DNA from: Euptelea pleiosperma
Taxonomy: Eukaryota; Streptophyta; Magnoliopsida; Ranunculales; Eupteleaceae
Assembly: GCA_035048495.1 (NCBI GenBank)
Contig: CM068547.1
Coordinates: 26,047,913-26,111,912 of the forward strand
Reading direction: 5' to 3'
Length of the DNA stretch: 64,000 nt
This document shows positions 32,052 to 49,912 of the stretch, in pieces (position 1 is the first letter of the stretch; each line of letters opens with the position of its first letter). The notes beneath the pieces are model-generated. The model was not told where the DNA came from and searched no databases. It worked only from the letters and a program-made list of their open reading frames with translations. Both the position numbers and the translations under genes were made by a program.

Positions 32052-32064
32052 TGGTATCAGAGCC
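32052..32064 (+). other. Primer-binding site, tRNA-iMet type
   Basis: TGGTATCAGAGCC begins three bases after the 5' LTR and is complementary to the 3' end of initiator tRNA-Met, the usual primer for plant Ty3 and copia elements. Confidence 0.9.
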
Positions 32065-32069
32065 TTGCA

Positions 32070-33212
32070 ATGGACCAGCGAGTAGAGCAAATAGAGAAGA
32101 CCACAGAGTCACTTTCAACTGGCCAGAAGGAGATCTTGAACCAGATAACGGAGATGTTCGGCAATTTCAATGCTCGTATGGACCAAATAGCAATTCAACC
32201 TGCTACTAAAGCTGCTGCAACTTCTACAACTAATACGCGTGTTCATGTAGGACGAGCAAACGGTAATGACGGCATCCAGCATGTCACTCTTAGCAACTCC
32301 TTTGTGCCTAAAATCGTAAAGTTAGACTTTCCCCGCTTTAACGGTAGAGAAGACCCAACCAACTGGTTGTGTAGGGCCGAACAATTCTTCCAACTCCATG
32401 AGACTCCTATTGCCGATCACGTCTCCTTGGCATCCTTCCACCTTGAAGGCAATGCACAATTGTAGTATTAGTTGCTGAAACAGGAAATGATTTTCATCTC
32501 GTGGGATGACTTTAAAGAAGGGCTTCACTCACAATACGGTCCTAACGAGTTCTTCGATTTTTTTGGAGAACTTACCAAATTGCGACAAACCGGGACTGTA
32601 CAAGAATATCAAATCAGATTTGGGAAACTACTTGCCAAGGCTGGGCCTCTACCACAAGCACAACAGGTGAGTTGTTTCATTAGCGGTTTATGTGATACAA
32701 TACACACTGATGTACAAGCCAACATACCCGCTAACTTATCATCAGCCATTGGGTTGGCTCGTCTTTATGAAGCAAGAGACCTTTCTCACCGAAGGACAAC
32801 TCCTCATAATCCAAGGGTCGACTATCAATCTCGCAATACAACTACCACAAGTTCATCCACCATGCCGGTGAAGAAGATGACTCCAGAGGAGTTGAACGAG
32901 AGGAAAAGAAAGGGGCTTTGTTTCAGGTGCAATGAAAAATTTGGCTTGGGGCATCGTTGCAAGAAGTTGTTCTTAATTCAAGCGAGCCTAGAGGATAGCG
33001 ATGAAGATGTGGAAATGGAAATCGACGGGGGCACTATTGAGCAATTAGACGACATGCCTGAGATCTCCTTGCATGCTATTGCTAGAACCTGCACACCCAA
33101 AACAATGCGCGTCATGGGGAGTCTTGGACACAAACCCGTCATCGTACTCATTGATTCTGGAAGCAGCCACAATTTCGTGTGTGAACGGATGGCAAAAAGA
33201 GTGGGGTTGTAG
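32070..33212 (+). pseudogene. Ty3 gag with zinc knuckle, then protease motif
   Basis: The frame starts at ATG 32070 (MDQRVEQIEK). It is broken by stops at 32463-32465 and 32469-32471, then open from 32472 to 33212. A Cys/His knuckle with spacing C-x2-C-x7-H-x-C (CFRCNEKFGLGHRC) lies near 32923. The aspartic protease signature DSGSS is at about 33153. A further stop ends the frame at 33210-33212. Gag packages the RNA and the protease cuts the polyprotein; neither could be made from this copy. Confidence 0.88.
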
Positions 33213-35089
33213 CTGATCTCAACTGGCCGACTAGAGGTAATGGTAGCTTCGGGTGAGAAGTTAAGCAGCTCAAGTAAATGTGCTCACACTCCATTAAATT
33301 TACAAGGAGTTCCAATATTTGTGGATTTTTATCTACTACCACTTGAGGGCTATGATGTTGTCTTAGGAACTCAATGGTTGAGTACAGTGGGACCCATTGA
33401 GTGTGATTTTTCCAAACTACAGATGAAGTTTAAGGTGGAAGGCAAGGAAGTGGCACTACAAGGCTTATCAGCTTCAGAAAATAAGATTGCTAGCAGCCCA
33501 CAATTCCTACGTACTGCCAAGAAAAAGAAGGAAGGAGTACTGCTTCATTTGTATTCTATAAGTGTTTCGTAAACACATGCCGCTCATTCTCATGTGCCTA
33601 CACAAGTGCAACAACTCCTTACTATTTATAGGGAGGTGTTGGCTGAACCTAAAATCCTTCCACCCCGATGTGCTCAAGATCACAAAATTCCATTGCAATC
33701 TGGTCAAGGACCTGTATCTGTCAAGCCATATCGTTATCTGCATTTTCAGAAAACAGAAATAGAGAAATTGGTGGCGGAGATGTTATATTCTAGTGTGATT
33801 AGACCAAGTAACAGCCCATACTCTTCTCCTGTTATTTTGGCAAAGATAAAAGACGGTTCGTGGTGAATGTGTATTGATTACAGGGCCTTGAATCGAATTA
33901 CAATCAAGGATAGGTTCCCCATCCCAGTGATAGATGAGCTCTTAAACGAATTGAATGGTGCACAGTTCTTTTCGAAATTAGATCTTCGTTCCGGTTATCA
34001 TCAAATTCGGGTGCACCCAAGCGACATTGAAAAGACGGCTTTCCGAACTCATGAAGGTCACTATGAGTTCTTGGTGATGCCATTCGGCCTCACTAATGCA
34101 CCTTCATCTTTTCAATCACTTATGAACGAGGTATTCAAAAATTATTTAAGAAAGTTCGTTCAAATTTTTTTTATGACATTCTTATATACAGCAATTCATG
34201 GGCTGAACATATGCGTCATTTAAAGCATGTATTCTACATTTTGAAATCTCACCAGTTGTATGTAAAGCTAGAGAAATGTCAGTTCGGCCAAAGGGAAGTT
34301 AAGTACCTGGGCCATGTAATCTCAAATGCAAGTGTGGATGTTGATCCAAAAAAAATAAAAGCAATGATGTGCTGGCCTAAACCTCGATCACCTAAAGCTC
34401 TACGTGGGTTCTTAGGGTTAACTGGTTATTACTGTAAATTTATTCAAAATTATGGTAAGATAGCTGGCCCTCTAACCAAGATGTTAAAAAGAGACTCATT
34501 CAAATGGAGTCAATCAATGGAGGAGGCTTTTGAAAGACTCAAGGAAGCTATGACACGAGCACTGGTTTTGGCTCTACCTGATTTTGCAAGTAAGTTCATT
34601 GTAGAGTGTGATGCCTCAGGATCAGGAATTGGGGCTATTCTATTGCAAGAAAGGTCAATTGCCTTTTATAGTCATGCACTCCAAGGGAAGCACCTATTAA
34701 TATCTACTTACGAGAAGGAAATGTTAGCTCTTGTCTTGGCGGTTCAAAAATGGCGGCCTTATTTGCTGGGAAGGCAATTCATAGTGCGCACAGACCACCA
34801 AAGTCTTAAGCATTTGTGGGCTCAAAAAATTACAACAGTTGCTCAGCAAAGGTGGCTCTTCAAATTAATGGGATTCGATTTCATCGTAGAATACAGGAGT
34901 GGAAAGGAGAATACGGTTGTTGATGCTCTTTCTAAGAGAGAAGAAAAAGAAAATATTTTAGGTGAGATTTGTGCTATCTCACAGCCACTACCTAATTGGA
35001 TTGAAGCAATAAAGGAAGAAATCCAAACAAATCCATCTCTCCAACAATTAATACAGCGGGTTAAGGAAGGTGAAGCCGTAGGTCCATAG
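33213..35089 (+). pseudogene. Ty3 reverse transcriptase and RNase H, broken
   Basis: Pieces at 33240-33572, 33594-33866, 33867-34223 and 34172-35089 cover the protease tail, RT and RNase H. RT landmarks are [16 protein letters not shown] and [15 protein letters not shown], then GFLGLTGYY in the connection. RNase H has the DASGSGIGAIL motif near 34611. A T-run at about 34165-34172 shifts the frame, and the catalytic acidic pair reads Tyr-Asp, so the enzyme would be dead even without stops. A TGA at 33864-33866 and a TAG at 35087-35089 are further breaks. Confidence 0.9.
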
Positions 35090-36410
35090 AAACTACAAGA
35101 TAACATCTTATTTTTTAAAGATAAAATTTATCCAGCCGAAGACTATTCTTATTGCAGACATAATTGAGCAATTTCACAACAGCACGCATGAAGGTTTCCT
35201 TAAAACTTTTCACCGAATTCGATCCAACTTCTATTGGATAGGGATGAGGACAAGAATTAAGAATTTCATTAAGAAATGTGATACTTGCCAGCGACACAAG
35301 GTGAAACAACTTGTGCCGGCTGGTCTCCTACAACCACTCCCCATACTATCTCAAGTTTGAGAGGATATAGCAATGGACTTCATCGATGGGTTGCCAATCT
35401 CAAATGGTAAATCCACTATCTTCGTCGCCGTAGACCGGCTATCCAAGTATGCGCATTTTGTTGCAATTTCTCATCCATACACCGCTGTTGGGGTTGCTCA
35501 AGTCTTCTTTGATCAAATTTTTAGATTGCATGGGATGCCTCGTTCGATTGTGTGTGACAGGGACCTCACTTTCACAAGCCCATTTTGGAGAGGATTATTT
35601 CAGTTAAATGGCACAGCCTTCAACTTTAGTTCCAGTTACCATCCTCAAACGGATGGTCAAAGTGAAGTTGTAAATCATACATTAGAGATGTATCTTAGAT
35701 GTTTTACGAGTTCTCAACCTAAAATGTGGACTAAATGGTTAACCTGGGCAGAATTCTGCTATAATACAAGTTGGCACACAACCATTGGCCGTACACCGTT
35801 TGAGGTAGTGTATGAGCGGACCCATCCTTCTCTCCTTGCTTATGTTCCCGGGACAGGTAAGGTTGCAGCTGTAGAACATGAGCTGATGGACAGAGATGCA
35901 ATTGTCAAGGACATCCGATTGAAAATCAAAGAAGCACAATCACGGATGAAGTGGATTTACGACTCAAAGCATACGGACAGGGAATTTTCAATTGGAGATA
36001 TGGTATTTGAAATTGCAGCCATATAGGCAACTGTCTGTCACCACAAGGAAGAACTTCAAGCTATCTACGAGGTATTATGGTCCCTTCAAGGTTATACGAC
36101 GAATTGGAGCAATGGCATATAAGTTAGAGTTGCCGGCTGGTTTGCGAATCCATCCAGTTTTCCATGTTTCGCTCTTCAAAAAGACAATTGGAGATAATGT
36201 TAGTGTCCAACAATAGTTGCCTTTAGTGAGCATTGATGACGAAAAGATCATTCCGACACCTCAAGCTGTCCTTGATCGCCGGACCCGAAGGAAGAAATAT
36301 GAGGTTTTGATTCATTGGCATGGCTCGTCCCTTGCTGATGCCACATGGGAAGATTGAGAGCTTATCAAAGCACAGTTTCCAAATGTCACCCTTGTCCTCA
36401 AGGGTAAAAT
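35090..36410 (+). pseudogene. Ty3 integrase with C-terminal chromodomain, broken
   Basis: The His-His-Cys-Cys zinc domain (HNSTHEGF..., CDTCQRHK) spans about 35170-35300. The catalytic core follows from 35373 (MDFIDGLP, then VCDRDLTF, then the E of HPQTDGQSE). It is broken by a TGA at 35358-35360, a one-base frameshift near 36005 and a stop at 36214-36216. The last part (36240-36410) is a chromodomain (YEVLIHWHG, ATWED) with a TGA at 36355-36357. The chromodomain assigns the element to the chromovirus clade. Confidence 0.88.
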
Positions 36411-36412
36411 TT

Positions 36413-36425
36413 AAGGGGGAAGGAG
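36413..36425 (+). other. Polypurine tract of the Ty3 element
   Basis: AAGGGGGAAGGAG lies directly against the 3' LTR, as expected for the plus-strand priming site. Confidence 0.88.
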
Positions 36426-36831
36426 TGTCACGTGCAGGCATATCAAAGGCCAAACAGGGTGGAGTAAAGTAAGGTTTGGGGTTGAATTAGTCTTAGAGTC
36501 TGGTAGGGGGTTGGACTGGTCTTAGTCTTGAGTTTGTTGAGAATAAATCTCATTGAGAGAAGTAGTAGTTGCTGAAAGTCTTCTGGGTATTTTGGTCTTA
36601 TTTTGTAGTTGTTATGAGTCTTCCTACTATTTTGGAAGCTACAGTTATATGAGACTCTATTTAAAGGGTTGAGTGAATAAAACAAGTATCTGAATTATTA
36701 GCTAAACACTTATGTGTTAATATTGGAGGTCAGGTTCTATCAGCTTACTCTGTTACTCTGTTTTCTAGTTGTTTTCTATCATTATCAAGATAGGAAGAGG
36801 AAAGGCTACTGAGTATAGCTTGGCTGTACCA
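36426..36831 (+). repeat. 3' LTR of the Ty3 element
   Basis: It starts TGTCACGTGCAGGCATATC and ends GCTTGGCTGTACCA. It carries two segments absent from the 5' LTR (around 36526-36555 and 36703-36735). Confidence 0.93.
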
Positions 36832-37142
36832 GGGTCCCATGATATGATGGTTCATATAGTGTTCGTTGTCAAACATGTGGCCCATATCCTTTTAAAAGTG
36901 AACCGTCTGATCAATTGACAACATCTAAACTTTGACATTGCTGTTGCATGTAGTTCAAAGTCAAACCAATCGGACCGTTATCATTGTCCAATCAACAGGT
37001 TTTCTCAACTGAAAGTGATCCAGTGTAATTCTGATTGAGTAGTATCGGATAAGTATGAGGAGTGGGATTCATCGATGATGGATAAATGTGTTTCTTTTTA
37101 TGCCACGTGTTCATGTCAGTAACCTAAAAAAGCTCACAACAA
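36832..37142 (+). repeat. tRNA-Met/U3 unit copy 3, part right of the retrotransposon
   Basis: It resumes at GGGTCCCATGATATGATGG and keeps GTGAACCGTCTGATCAATTG and GATGGATAAATGTGTTTC. It matches copy 1 (4045-4240) better than the intact copy over the last 150 bp. Confidence 0.75.
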
Positions 37143-37211
37143 ATTAGACTGACGCAGGGAAGTGTGGTCACCCCATAACCCACAGGTCTCGGGATCGAAA
37201 CCTGGTTCTGA
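37143..37211 (+). pseudogene. Initiator tRNA-Met pseudogene
   Basis: ATTAGACTGACGCAGG replaces the normal 5' strand and D-arm. The anticodon region CCCATAACCCACAGG and the T-arm GGATCGAAACCTGG are kept. Acceptor pairing is broken, so it is unlikely to work. Confidence 0.8.
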
Positions 37212-37246
37212 CAAAGGATTCTCTAGAAGTTTTCTGAAACTAATTA

Positions 37247-37290
37247 GTCCCACATCGAGAAGAAGTGAAACCTGAAATTGAGTTATATAA
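37247..37290 (+). promoter_or_regulatory. USE and TATA box of U3 pseudogene copy 3
   Basis: The USE GTCCCACATCG (37247-37257) and TATATAA (37284-37290) keep the same 26-nt gap as the intact copy, so the promoter may still be competent although the RNA is broken. Confidence 0.8.
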
Positions 37291-37312
37291 GGCGGAAATC
37301 GAATTAAATGTC

Positions 37313-37481
37313 ACGACCTTACTTGAACAGGATCTGTTCACGACCTCTATATCCTTGAGTTCTAAGGAGACAAGAACCTATGTCTGGTCAATGAATTGTG
37401 ACCGTTCGATCAGAGCGTGATTAACGGCTAGGAATCCTTGTTGTGGATTGTCCGGCTATAGAGGATCGTTCTCAGCCTGCC
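37313..37481 (+). pseudogene. U3 snoRNA pseudogene, 3' truncated
   Basis: The 5' end ACGACCTTACTTGAACAGGA is intact and the box C region and box B (GAGCGTGAT) are kept. An internal deletion after GATCTGTTC removes the CTATAGGCTCGT segment. Homology stops at CTCAGCCTGCCA, so box D is missing and a stable snoRNP is unlikely. Confidence 0.85.
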
Positions 37482-38616
37482 AGACTCCAAAATACCATTT
37501 TTCGTCGATTTTGTTTGATGAAAAGCTCTTTATCTTGGATTTGTCTATCCAAGACAGGTATCCATGTATCCAAACACCCCTTAGTCCTGTGAGGAAAAAG
37601 TTGGCCTTATGAGATTATTGACCCCCCAAACGGTTCTTTTTTGCCACATGGTGGATTGATATAGGGCTTAAACTTGCCACACGAGGCTATGCTGAGGTGG
37701 CAGAATGCATGTAAACCTTTGGAATCGCCACCTCAGCTAATGCGAAATTCGCACACTCTAGGGATGGGCAATGCAACTTCAGTGTACTAGTAATTAAGAT
37801 GCTCACAGAGGACATGGTCAGTTGACAGAATATGTTCCAAACTCAATCAGTAAGAAGCTTTTCAAATCCATTTCAACACAAAAACATGCAAAGGTTTGGC
37901 CTAGAGAGTGAATTAATCAGCCATTTCGTGTAAATCCTACGTCGATAGATTGTTGACGTTCTTGTAATACCACCGACGTTAACGCCAAAGGCGCATCTAC
38001 AGTTTTACCTGGGAAATGCAGGTGTAAGGGGCCATACTATGGCTAATTTTTGTGGACCCCAATTTCCATATTCACTCTTCATAAAACAAGAGACATGCTT
38101 TCTCTGCTATACCTTCCTCTTTACCTCTATAGCTGAGGATATATCATTGCATCCGAAATGCACATAAAAGTTGTCAGCATTACTCCAGTTCTGCAAGGAG
38201 CCACTCGCCTTCGTACCTACATATATATCTACAAACAAGTAGGATAACCCATTGAACTTATCGGAGCGATGACGGTATGGGGTTCCCCTTCAGGATCGCA
38301 GAAAGATCATATAAAAATTTTGGCACCAAAATGTGTACATTGTAGTAACTTCATCAAAGACAAGGATTCTAATTGAAATTTACAGCTCTTCTCACATTAA
38401 ATAGAGCAAAAGATGGCCATTAGATTTAGTTGAAGCAAGGCTCAATCTTGTTAGATATCAAGTGAACAATAAAAACGTCATAAAAGATCAATTTCTTTCC
38501 ACAAGAGGAAGAAAACAATACCCACACGAAGAAAACTAAGACAAACGAAAACCTTTTGAAGAGAGAAAGAAGTAATCATCAGTAGCCAAACACATTAAGC
38601 AGCAGTGGAAATCTGG
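37482..38616. other. Intergenic region and 3' flank of the ROP gene
   Basis: No gene is seen. The 300-400 bp before 38617 are the probable 3' UTR of the minus-strand ROP gene. No recognisable mobile element ends were found. Confidence 0.35.
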
Positions 38617-45245
<6,629 letters not shown>

Positions 45246-45723
45246 GTCCAAGAGAGAGAAAAGACAGCGAAGAAAGTTAAGAACTTTTATTTGAAGTTTT
45301 CTTTTTTAAGGGGTGGAAAGGTTTTCGAACGACTACTTTTTTGAGCTGTTGAGAAAAGGCAAAGGAGGAATGGCGAGCCCCGAGACGTTTTGAATGATTG
45401 TCTGTCGCCCTCTCCCTCGGTCCCTCCTTAGTCCCTGTACTGAAGTAAGGGGGCGTTTGGCAAAACCAAAATAAGTAACTTTAGAGCCTTTTTTAGTACG
45501 ACTCCTGGAAAAATAGGCTGATTTAGTTAAACCACCTTTTACTTCTCAAATTAAATAAGACCCCTTGACTGTTGGTCAACGTTATTAACTGTCCCAAGGT
45601 GTGACGGGCTTCTATTACCAAACTCCAGAATTCGCCTTATTGTATCCTTACGAGAGAGCACTAACGTAAAGGAAAAGGATGCTGTCAGCCTTGTTGTCAG
45701 GAGAATGTCCTCCATAGGGTCTA

Positions 45724-46465
45724 GAATAAAACTTTGATGCACTGTCATGAGGCCGATGACAGCGTGCAATATGAGCCACGTAGTATACTCTTATAGGACT
45801 CTGACCGTATGGATGCTTTTCCAAAGGGTCCGGCTCCAGTCACCGCCCTAAAATTACAGGTTCCGGTTACAGGACAAAATATATGATACGTGGCATACTA
45901 TTAAAAGACTCTGACCGTATGGATGTTTCTCCAATCCCTAGGTGGACTAATAAACCAAAAATCAGCCTGATTGGGGATTTCTATGCGTTGGATCTTTGTA
46001 CCTAAAATACTGCTCAAATTCCCACAGTTGAGATTAACTCATGAAAATAAGTCCAATCCAACGCCTACGAATCACTAATCAGGCTGATTTTTGGTTTGTA
46101 AGTCCACTTAGGGATTGGCCAAACATCCGTACGGTCAAAGTCCTCTAAGAGTGTTCCACGTGGCTGATATTGTGTCCTGTAACTTGAGTCCGTCATTTTA
46201 GGGCGGTAACTGGAGCCTGAGCCTCCTGAGCCTTTTCCAAATGCTAGGTGGACCTACAAACCAAAAACCAGCTTGATTAGTGATTTCAATTTTCAAACCT
46301 TTGGATATTTGTACCTAAAATTATTCCAATCCAACGCCGAGAAATCACTAATCAGGCTGATTTTTTGTAGGTCCATCTAGGGATTGACCAAACATCAATA
46401 CGGTCAGAGTCCTCTAAGAGTGTGCCACGTGGCTTATATCAAGCGCTGTCATCAGAGTTTTACTC
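45724..46465. mobile_element. Family A MITE split by a nested MITE
   Basis: The left tip GAATAAAACTTTGATGCAC and right tip CATCAGAGTTTTACTC frame the element. The arm CCGTATGGATGCTTTTCCAA is interrupted at 45825 and resumes at 46232 (CTTTTCCAAATGCTAGG). Confidence 0.75.
45825..46231. mobile_element. Nested MITE with family A core but different tips
   Basis: The tips AGGGTCCGGCTCCAGTCACC and GGTAACTGGAGCCTGAGCC are inverted repeats. A perfect 9-bp duplication CTTTTCCAA lies at 45816-45824 and 46232-46240. The inner arms (GACCGTATGGATGTTTCTCC, AATCAGCCTGATTGGGG) are those of family A. The length is 407 bp. Confidence 0.87.
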
Positions 46466-46794
46466 TAAGGGGGCTAGACTGATGATGATCTTGGAGATTC
46501 ATTTGACGTGAATCTCGATGGTCATCCAATTTTAAAAAGCAGAAGAAAATTCAAAGAGAAGGGACTTCAGAACTTTTTGTATACCTCGAGGGGGTGAAAC
46601 AATGTTGGTCATGAACTAGCAGCCAAGGCCAATCCTGGTCCACTGCTCTAGAGTGGTCCCATACTCTCCCCACCTGCCATTAATGGGGATAAGAGTATCC
46701 ACCACTCCTGATATGTTCTCTTTTTTCTTGTTTGGAATCTATAGCTTGCTTAATTACCAAAAAAAAAAAAAAAAAATTGAGTGATGCCCCTAGA

Positions 46795-47090
46795 CCATGA
46801 ATACATTTTTTGATTACACTGACCGTATACATGTTTGGCCCGTCAAAGGTGGACCTATAGACCAAAAATCAGCTTGATCAGTGATTTCTAACCATTTGAT
46901 TGGAGTCTGTGTCCTGGAGTGATTTTTAACTGTGGGATTTGAGTGTGTTATTTGGGTTATCAGATACAATTGTTAGAAATCACTCATAAATTTATTTTTG
47001 ATTTGTAGGTCCACCTAGGGATGGGCCAATGCAACACATCCATACGGGCAGTGATCAATCTCTAAGAGTGTGCCACGTGGCCCATATAGA
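46795..47090. mobile_element. Family A MITE
   Basis: CACTGACCGTATACATGTTTGG and GTGTGCCACGTGGCCCATAT arms are mirrored around GATTTCTAACCATTTGATTGG. The tips are eroded. An A-run at 46758-46776 lies just before it. Confidence 0.55.
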
Positions 47091-47151
47091 GGTTTGTGAG
47101 TGTCCATCATCAAAGACGGATAATCATCAAATTTAATCCTATACCAACAAT

Positions 47152-47336
47152 AGGGCTGTCAATGGATCGGGGTAGGTCCAAACCCAACTGGATCACAAAT
47201 TTAAATCCAAACACAATCAAATAAGTTATTGGATCAGGGTGACCAATCATTGAGTAAATCTGATCAATAAAGTTTTTAAATTTGATTTTAAAAAATTAAA
47301 TAAATATTATAATACACTAATTTATTAGAATAATAT

Positions 47337-47367
<31 letters not shown>

Positions 47368-47465
47368 TTTGATTCCATAATAATATTGGATCGGATCAAG
47401 GTAGATCCGAACCGATCTAATTAGCTTATGGGATCATGATTCCTAGGTCCAGACCTGCGCTATGT
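47152..47465. repeat. AT-rich hAT-like repeat starting AGGGCTGTCAATGGATC
   Basis: The start resembles the plant hAT tip CAGGGCTGTCAA. The body alternates GGATC/GATCC phrases with AT-rich DNA, including (TA)n at 47337-47360. It is similar to 18115-18465. Confidence 0.45.
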
Positions 47466-47702
47466 GTGAGGCTGGGCCCACCTGTTCTATTCGTTTTGAA
47501 TCTGTTTTATTTGAAATATTGAATTTTATGGTTTGGGTATAACCCGAAACCATTTGTCCTGTGTTATGTTCAGAAGTCAAATGCATAATCACCTTTTTGT
47601 CTATGTAGGGTCAGGATTGGGGGACAACAATTTCATACAACATTTTTGACTGGTTCTTTTTCATTTATTTTCCTTAAAAACTAGATTCTTATCTAGTAGA
47701 TT

Positions 47703-48100
47703 GAGTATATAACTTGTGTCATTAGGTGTTGTGACGGAAGCCTGTCACAGCATTCAATACGAGCCACGTTGCATACTATTAGAGGATGATAACCGTATGG
47801 ATGTTTGGCCAGTCCCTCGGTGGACTGGTACACAAAAAATCAGCTTGATTAGTGATTTCTAACCGATTCGGTTGAAGTTATTTTTATGGGTTGATTTTAA
47901 CGGTAGGAATCTGAGCGTTATTTGGGTGCGAAAATCCAAAGGTTGTAGATCACTAATCAGGCTGATGTTTGGTTTGTAGGTCCACTGAGGAACTGGCCAA
48001 ACATCCATACGGTCAGTGCCATCTGATCGTGTGCCACGTGGCCCGTATTGAGTGCTGTGACCGGCTTCCCTCACAACATCTTGTGACACAAGTTTTACTC
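47703..48100. mobile_element. Family A MITE, tip variant GAGTAAAACTTGTGTCACA
   Basis: The right end reads TTGTGACACAAGTTTTACTC, and the left end is a decayed mirror (GAGTATATAACTTGTGTC). The arms ACGGAAGCCTGTCACAGCA and CGTATTGAGTGCTGTGACCGG define a subfamily shared with 48880-49108. A duplication was not found. Confidence 0.65.
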
Positions 48101-48104
48101 GATT

Positions 48105-48395
48105 TAATGGTATAACGGACTGGGGGCATTACCGTTAAAACAAATTGTAACGGACAGGGGAAGAATAAAAAAAGAGAGGAAATAACGGAAATAACTGGGG
48201 AAAACGGAAAAAAGTAGGGTTGAAATTCAAAAATGAAAATAACAGAAAAAATGGAAAAATAAGCAAATTTAACGGAAATTAAATGGAAATAACGACCTGG
48301 TTTTTTCCACAAAATTTTTAAGAAAATAACGGCTGTCACTTTATAAGGGTCAAAACGGCCGTTAAAATGGAGTTATTTTAAACCATGGTCATCAC
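48105..48395. mobile_element. Family D MITE
   Basis: It starts GGTATAACGGACTGGGGGC and ends AACGGCCGTTAAAATGG then TTTTAAACCATGG. This is the reverse orientation of the copy at 12645. Confidence 0.55.
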
Positions 48396-48879
48396 TCCAA
48401 CCTAGCAAGCCCCATGGAAAAACATGATCATCAATAGGCAGAATGTGAGTATTAGTAGATGAAAGCGGACCCACCCTGCGATGTTTAATTCTGAGATTCA
48501 TTCCTTTTTGGATCATCACCATCACAAGCACGTGATTGATCGATGTCATCCAGTTAGGCCTGACGGGGGAGTTAAGAGAACCCTTACTTATGGTGGGTCC
48601 TGACCCAAAACCATTGCATGTCTATATTGACGTAAGCAAGCAAAATATATCGCGAGATCCAGGGTGTCGGAGCCGCGCGACACCAGCGAGGTACGAAAGT
48701 TGGTGTGGATAATAAATATAGACAGGCTATTGTTGATGAATGTGCGGAGAGGAGCGGCGTTCGAGGGAATAGATTAAATAATGGGAGCGGGGGGTGTATC
48801 CTACCAACCACACTTCAATACACCTAATTATTACTCTCACACTCTCCAACATCTCGTCACTTTCAAACTTGTGTCAGGA
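48396..48879. other. Non-coding, nothing recognised
   Basis: No gene, RNA or terminal repeats were found. A G-rich ATCGGGGGAC at 48880 marks the next element. Confidence 0.3.
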
Positions 48880-49108
48880 TCGGGGGACGATTTTAACGGT
48901 AGGAATTTGAGCATTATTGAGCGTTTTCGGGTGCAAAAATCCAAAGGTTGTAAATCACTAATCAGGCTAATTTTTGGTTTGTAAGTCCACCGAGGAACTG
49001 GCCAAACATCCATACGGTCAGCGTTCTCTGATCGTATTCCACGTGGCTCGTATTGAGTGCTGTGGCCGGCTTCCGTCACAACATCTCGTGACATAAGTTT
49101 TACTCCTT
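48880..49108. mobile_element. Family A MITE, right half (TTGTGTCACA subfamily)
   Basis: It is nearly identical to 47900-48100 and ends CGTGACATAAGTTTTACTCC. It lacks the left half. Confidence 0.6.
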
Positions 49109-49124
49109 AGGATGCAGTTGATGG

Positions 49125-49545
49125 AAAAATAAAAAAATTAGATACAGAGGACTTCAGATGCAGTCGATGAAGAGGGGTCTCGTGGCCCTACATGGCTCAT
49201 TGTTTTGAGCTCACTAACTGCAGGATGTTTACCCACCCCTTGGTGGATATGCATACCAAAGATCAGCTTGGTTGATAATTTCTAGCCGTTGGATTAAGTG
49301 CCCAAAAATATGCGAAATAAATATTGAATCCAACGGCTACAATCAATCTTAAAAAAGTGCTATAATCTATGGCCAGCAAAAATCAATGAGACTGATTTTT
49401 CTTATATATATCCACCAAGGAGTCGGGGTAAACATCCATGCTGTTAGTGGGCCCTATAAATGAGCCATCTAGGGCCATGTAGGCCACGAGACCCCTCTAC
49501 ATCGAATGCATCCAAAATCCTCTGCATCTAATTTTTTTCCCAGTT
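49125..49545. mobile_element. Family C-like MITE, tandem copy 1
   Basis: It begins TTAGATACAGAGGACTTC and GATGCAGTCGATGAAGAGG and ends in the mirror CCTCTACATCGAATGCATCC ... CTCTGCATCTAA. The arms contain GGCCCTACATGGCTCA. Confidence 0.65.
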
Positions 49546-49912
49546 GATGTGTACATGGCCCTACATGGTTCATTTTTTGGGCCCACTAACCGCATGGATG
49601 TGTACCCACTCCTTGGTCCAAGGGATATGCATACTAAAAATCAGCTTTGTTGACAATTTCCAGCCGTTGGATTAAGTGTCTAAACAATATGCCAAAAAAC
49701 ATGCTTGAATCCAAAAGTTACAGTCAATACTAAAAGGTGCTAAAATCTATGGCTAGATAAAATCAATGAGACTAGTTTTTCGTATACATCCACCAAGAGC
49801 TGGGCTAAACATCCAACATCCATGCGGTTAGTGGCCCAAAAACGAGCCATGTAAGGCCAAGGGACCCCTCTGCATCGACTGCATCCAAAGTCCTCTGCAT
49901 CTAAATTTTTTC
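49546..49912. mobile_element. Family C-like MITE, tandem copy 2
   Basis: GGCCCTACATGGTTCATTTTTTGGG on the left is mirrored by AACGAGCCATGTAAGGCC on the right, ending CTCTGCATCTAAATTTTTTCCC as the first copy does. Confidence 0.6.

Larger units (their letters stand above)
31703..36831 (+). mobile_element. Ty3/gypsy chromovirus, full length but inactivated
   Basis: Two LTRs (31703-32048 and 36426-36831) flank gag, protease, reverse transcriptase, RNase H, integrase and a chromodomain, in the Ty3/gypsy order. The 5-bp duplication GGGTC lies at 31698-31702 and 36832-36836. The LTRs differ by indels, so the insertion is not recent. At least seven stops and three frameshifts break the polyprotein. 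Four tryptophan codons have become TAG or TGA by G-to-A change. Described only as a dead genomic copy. Confidence 0.95.
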
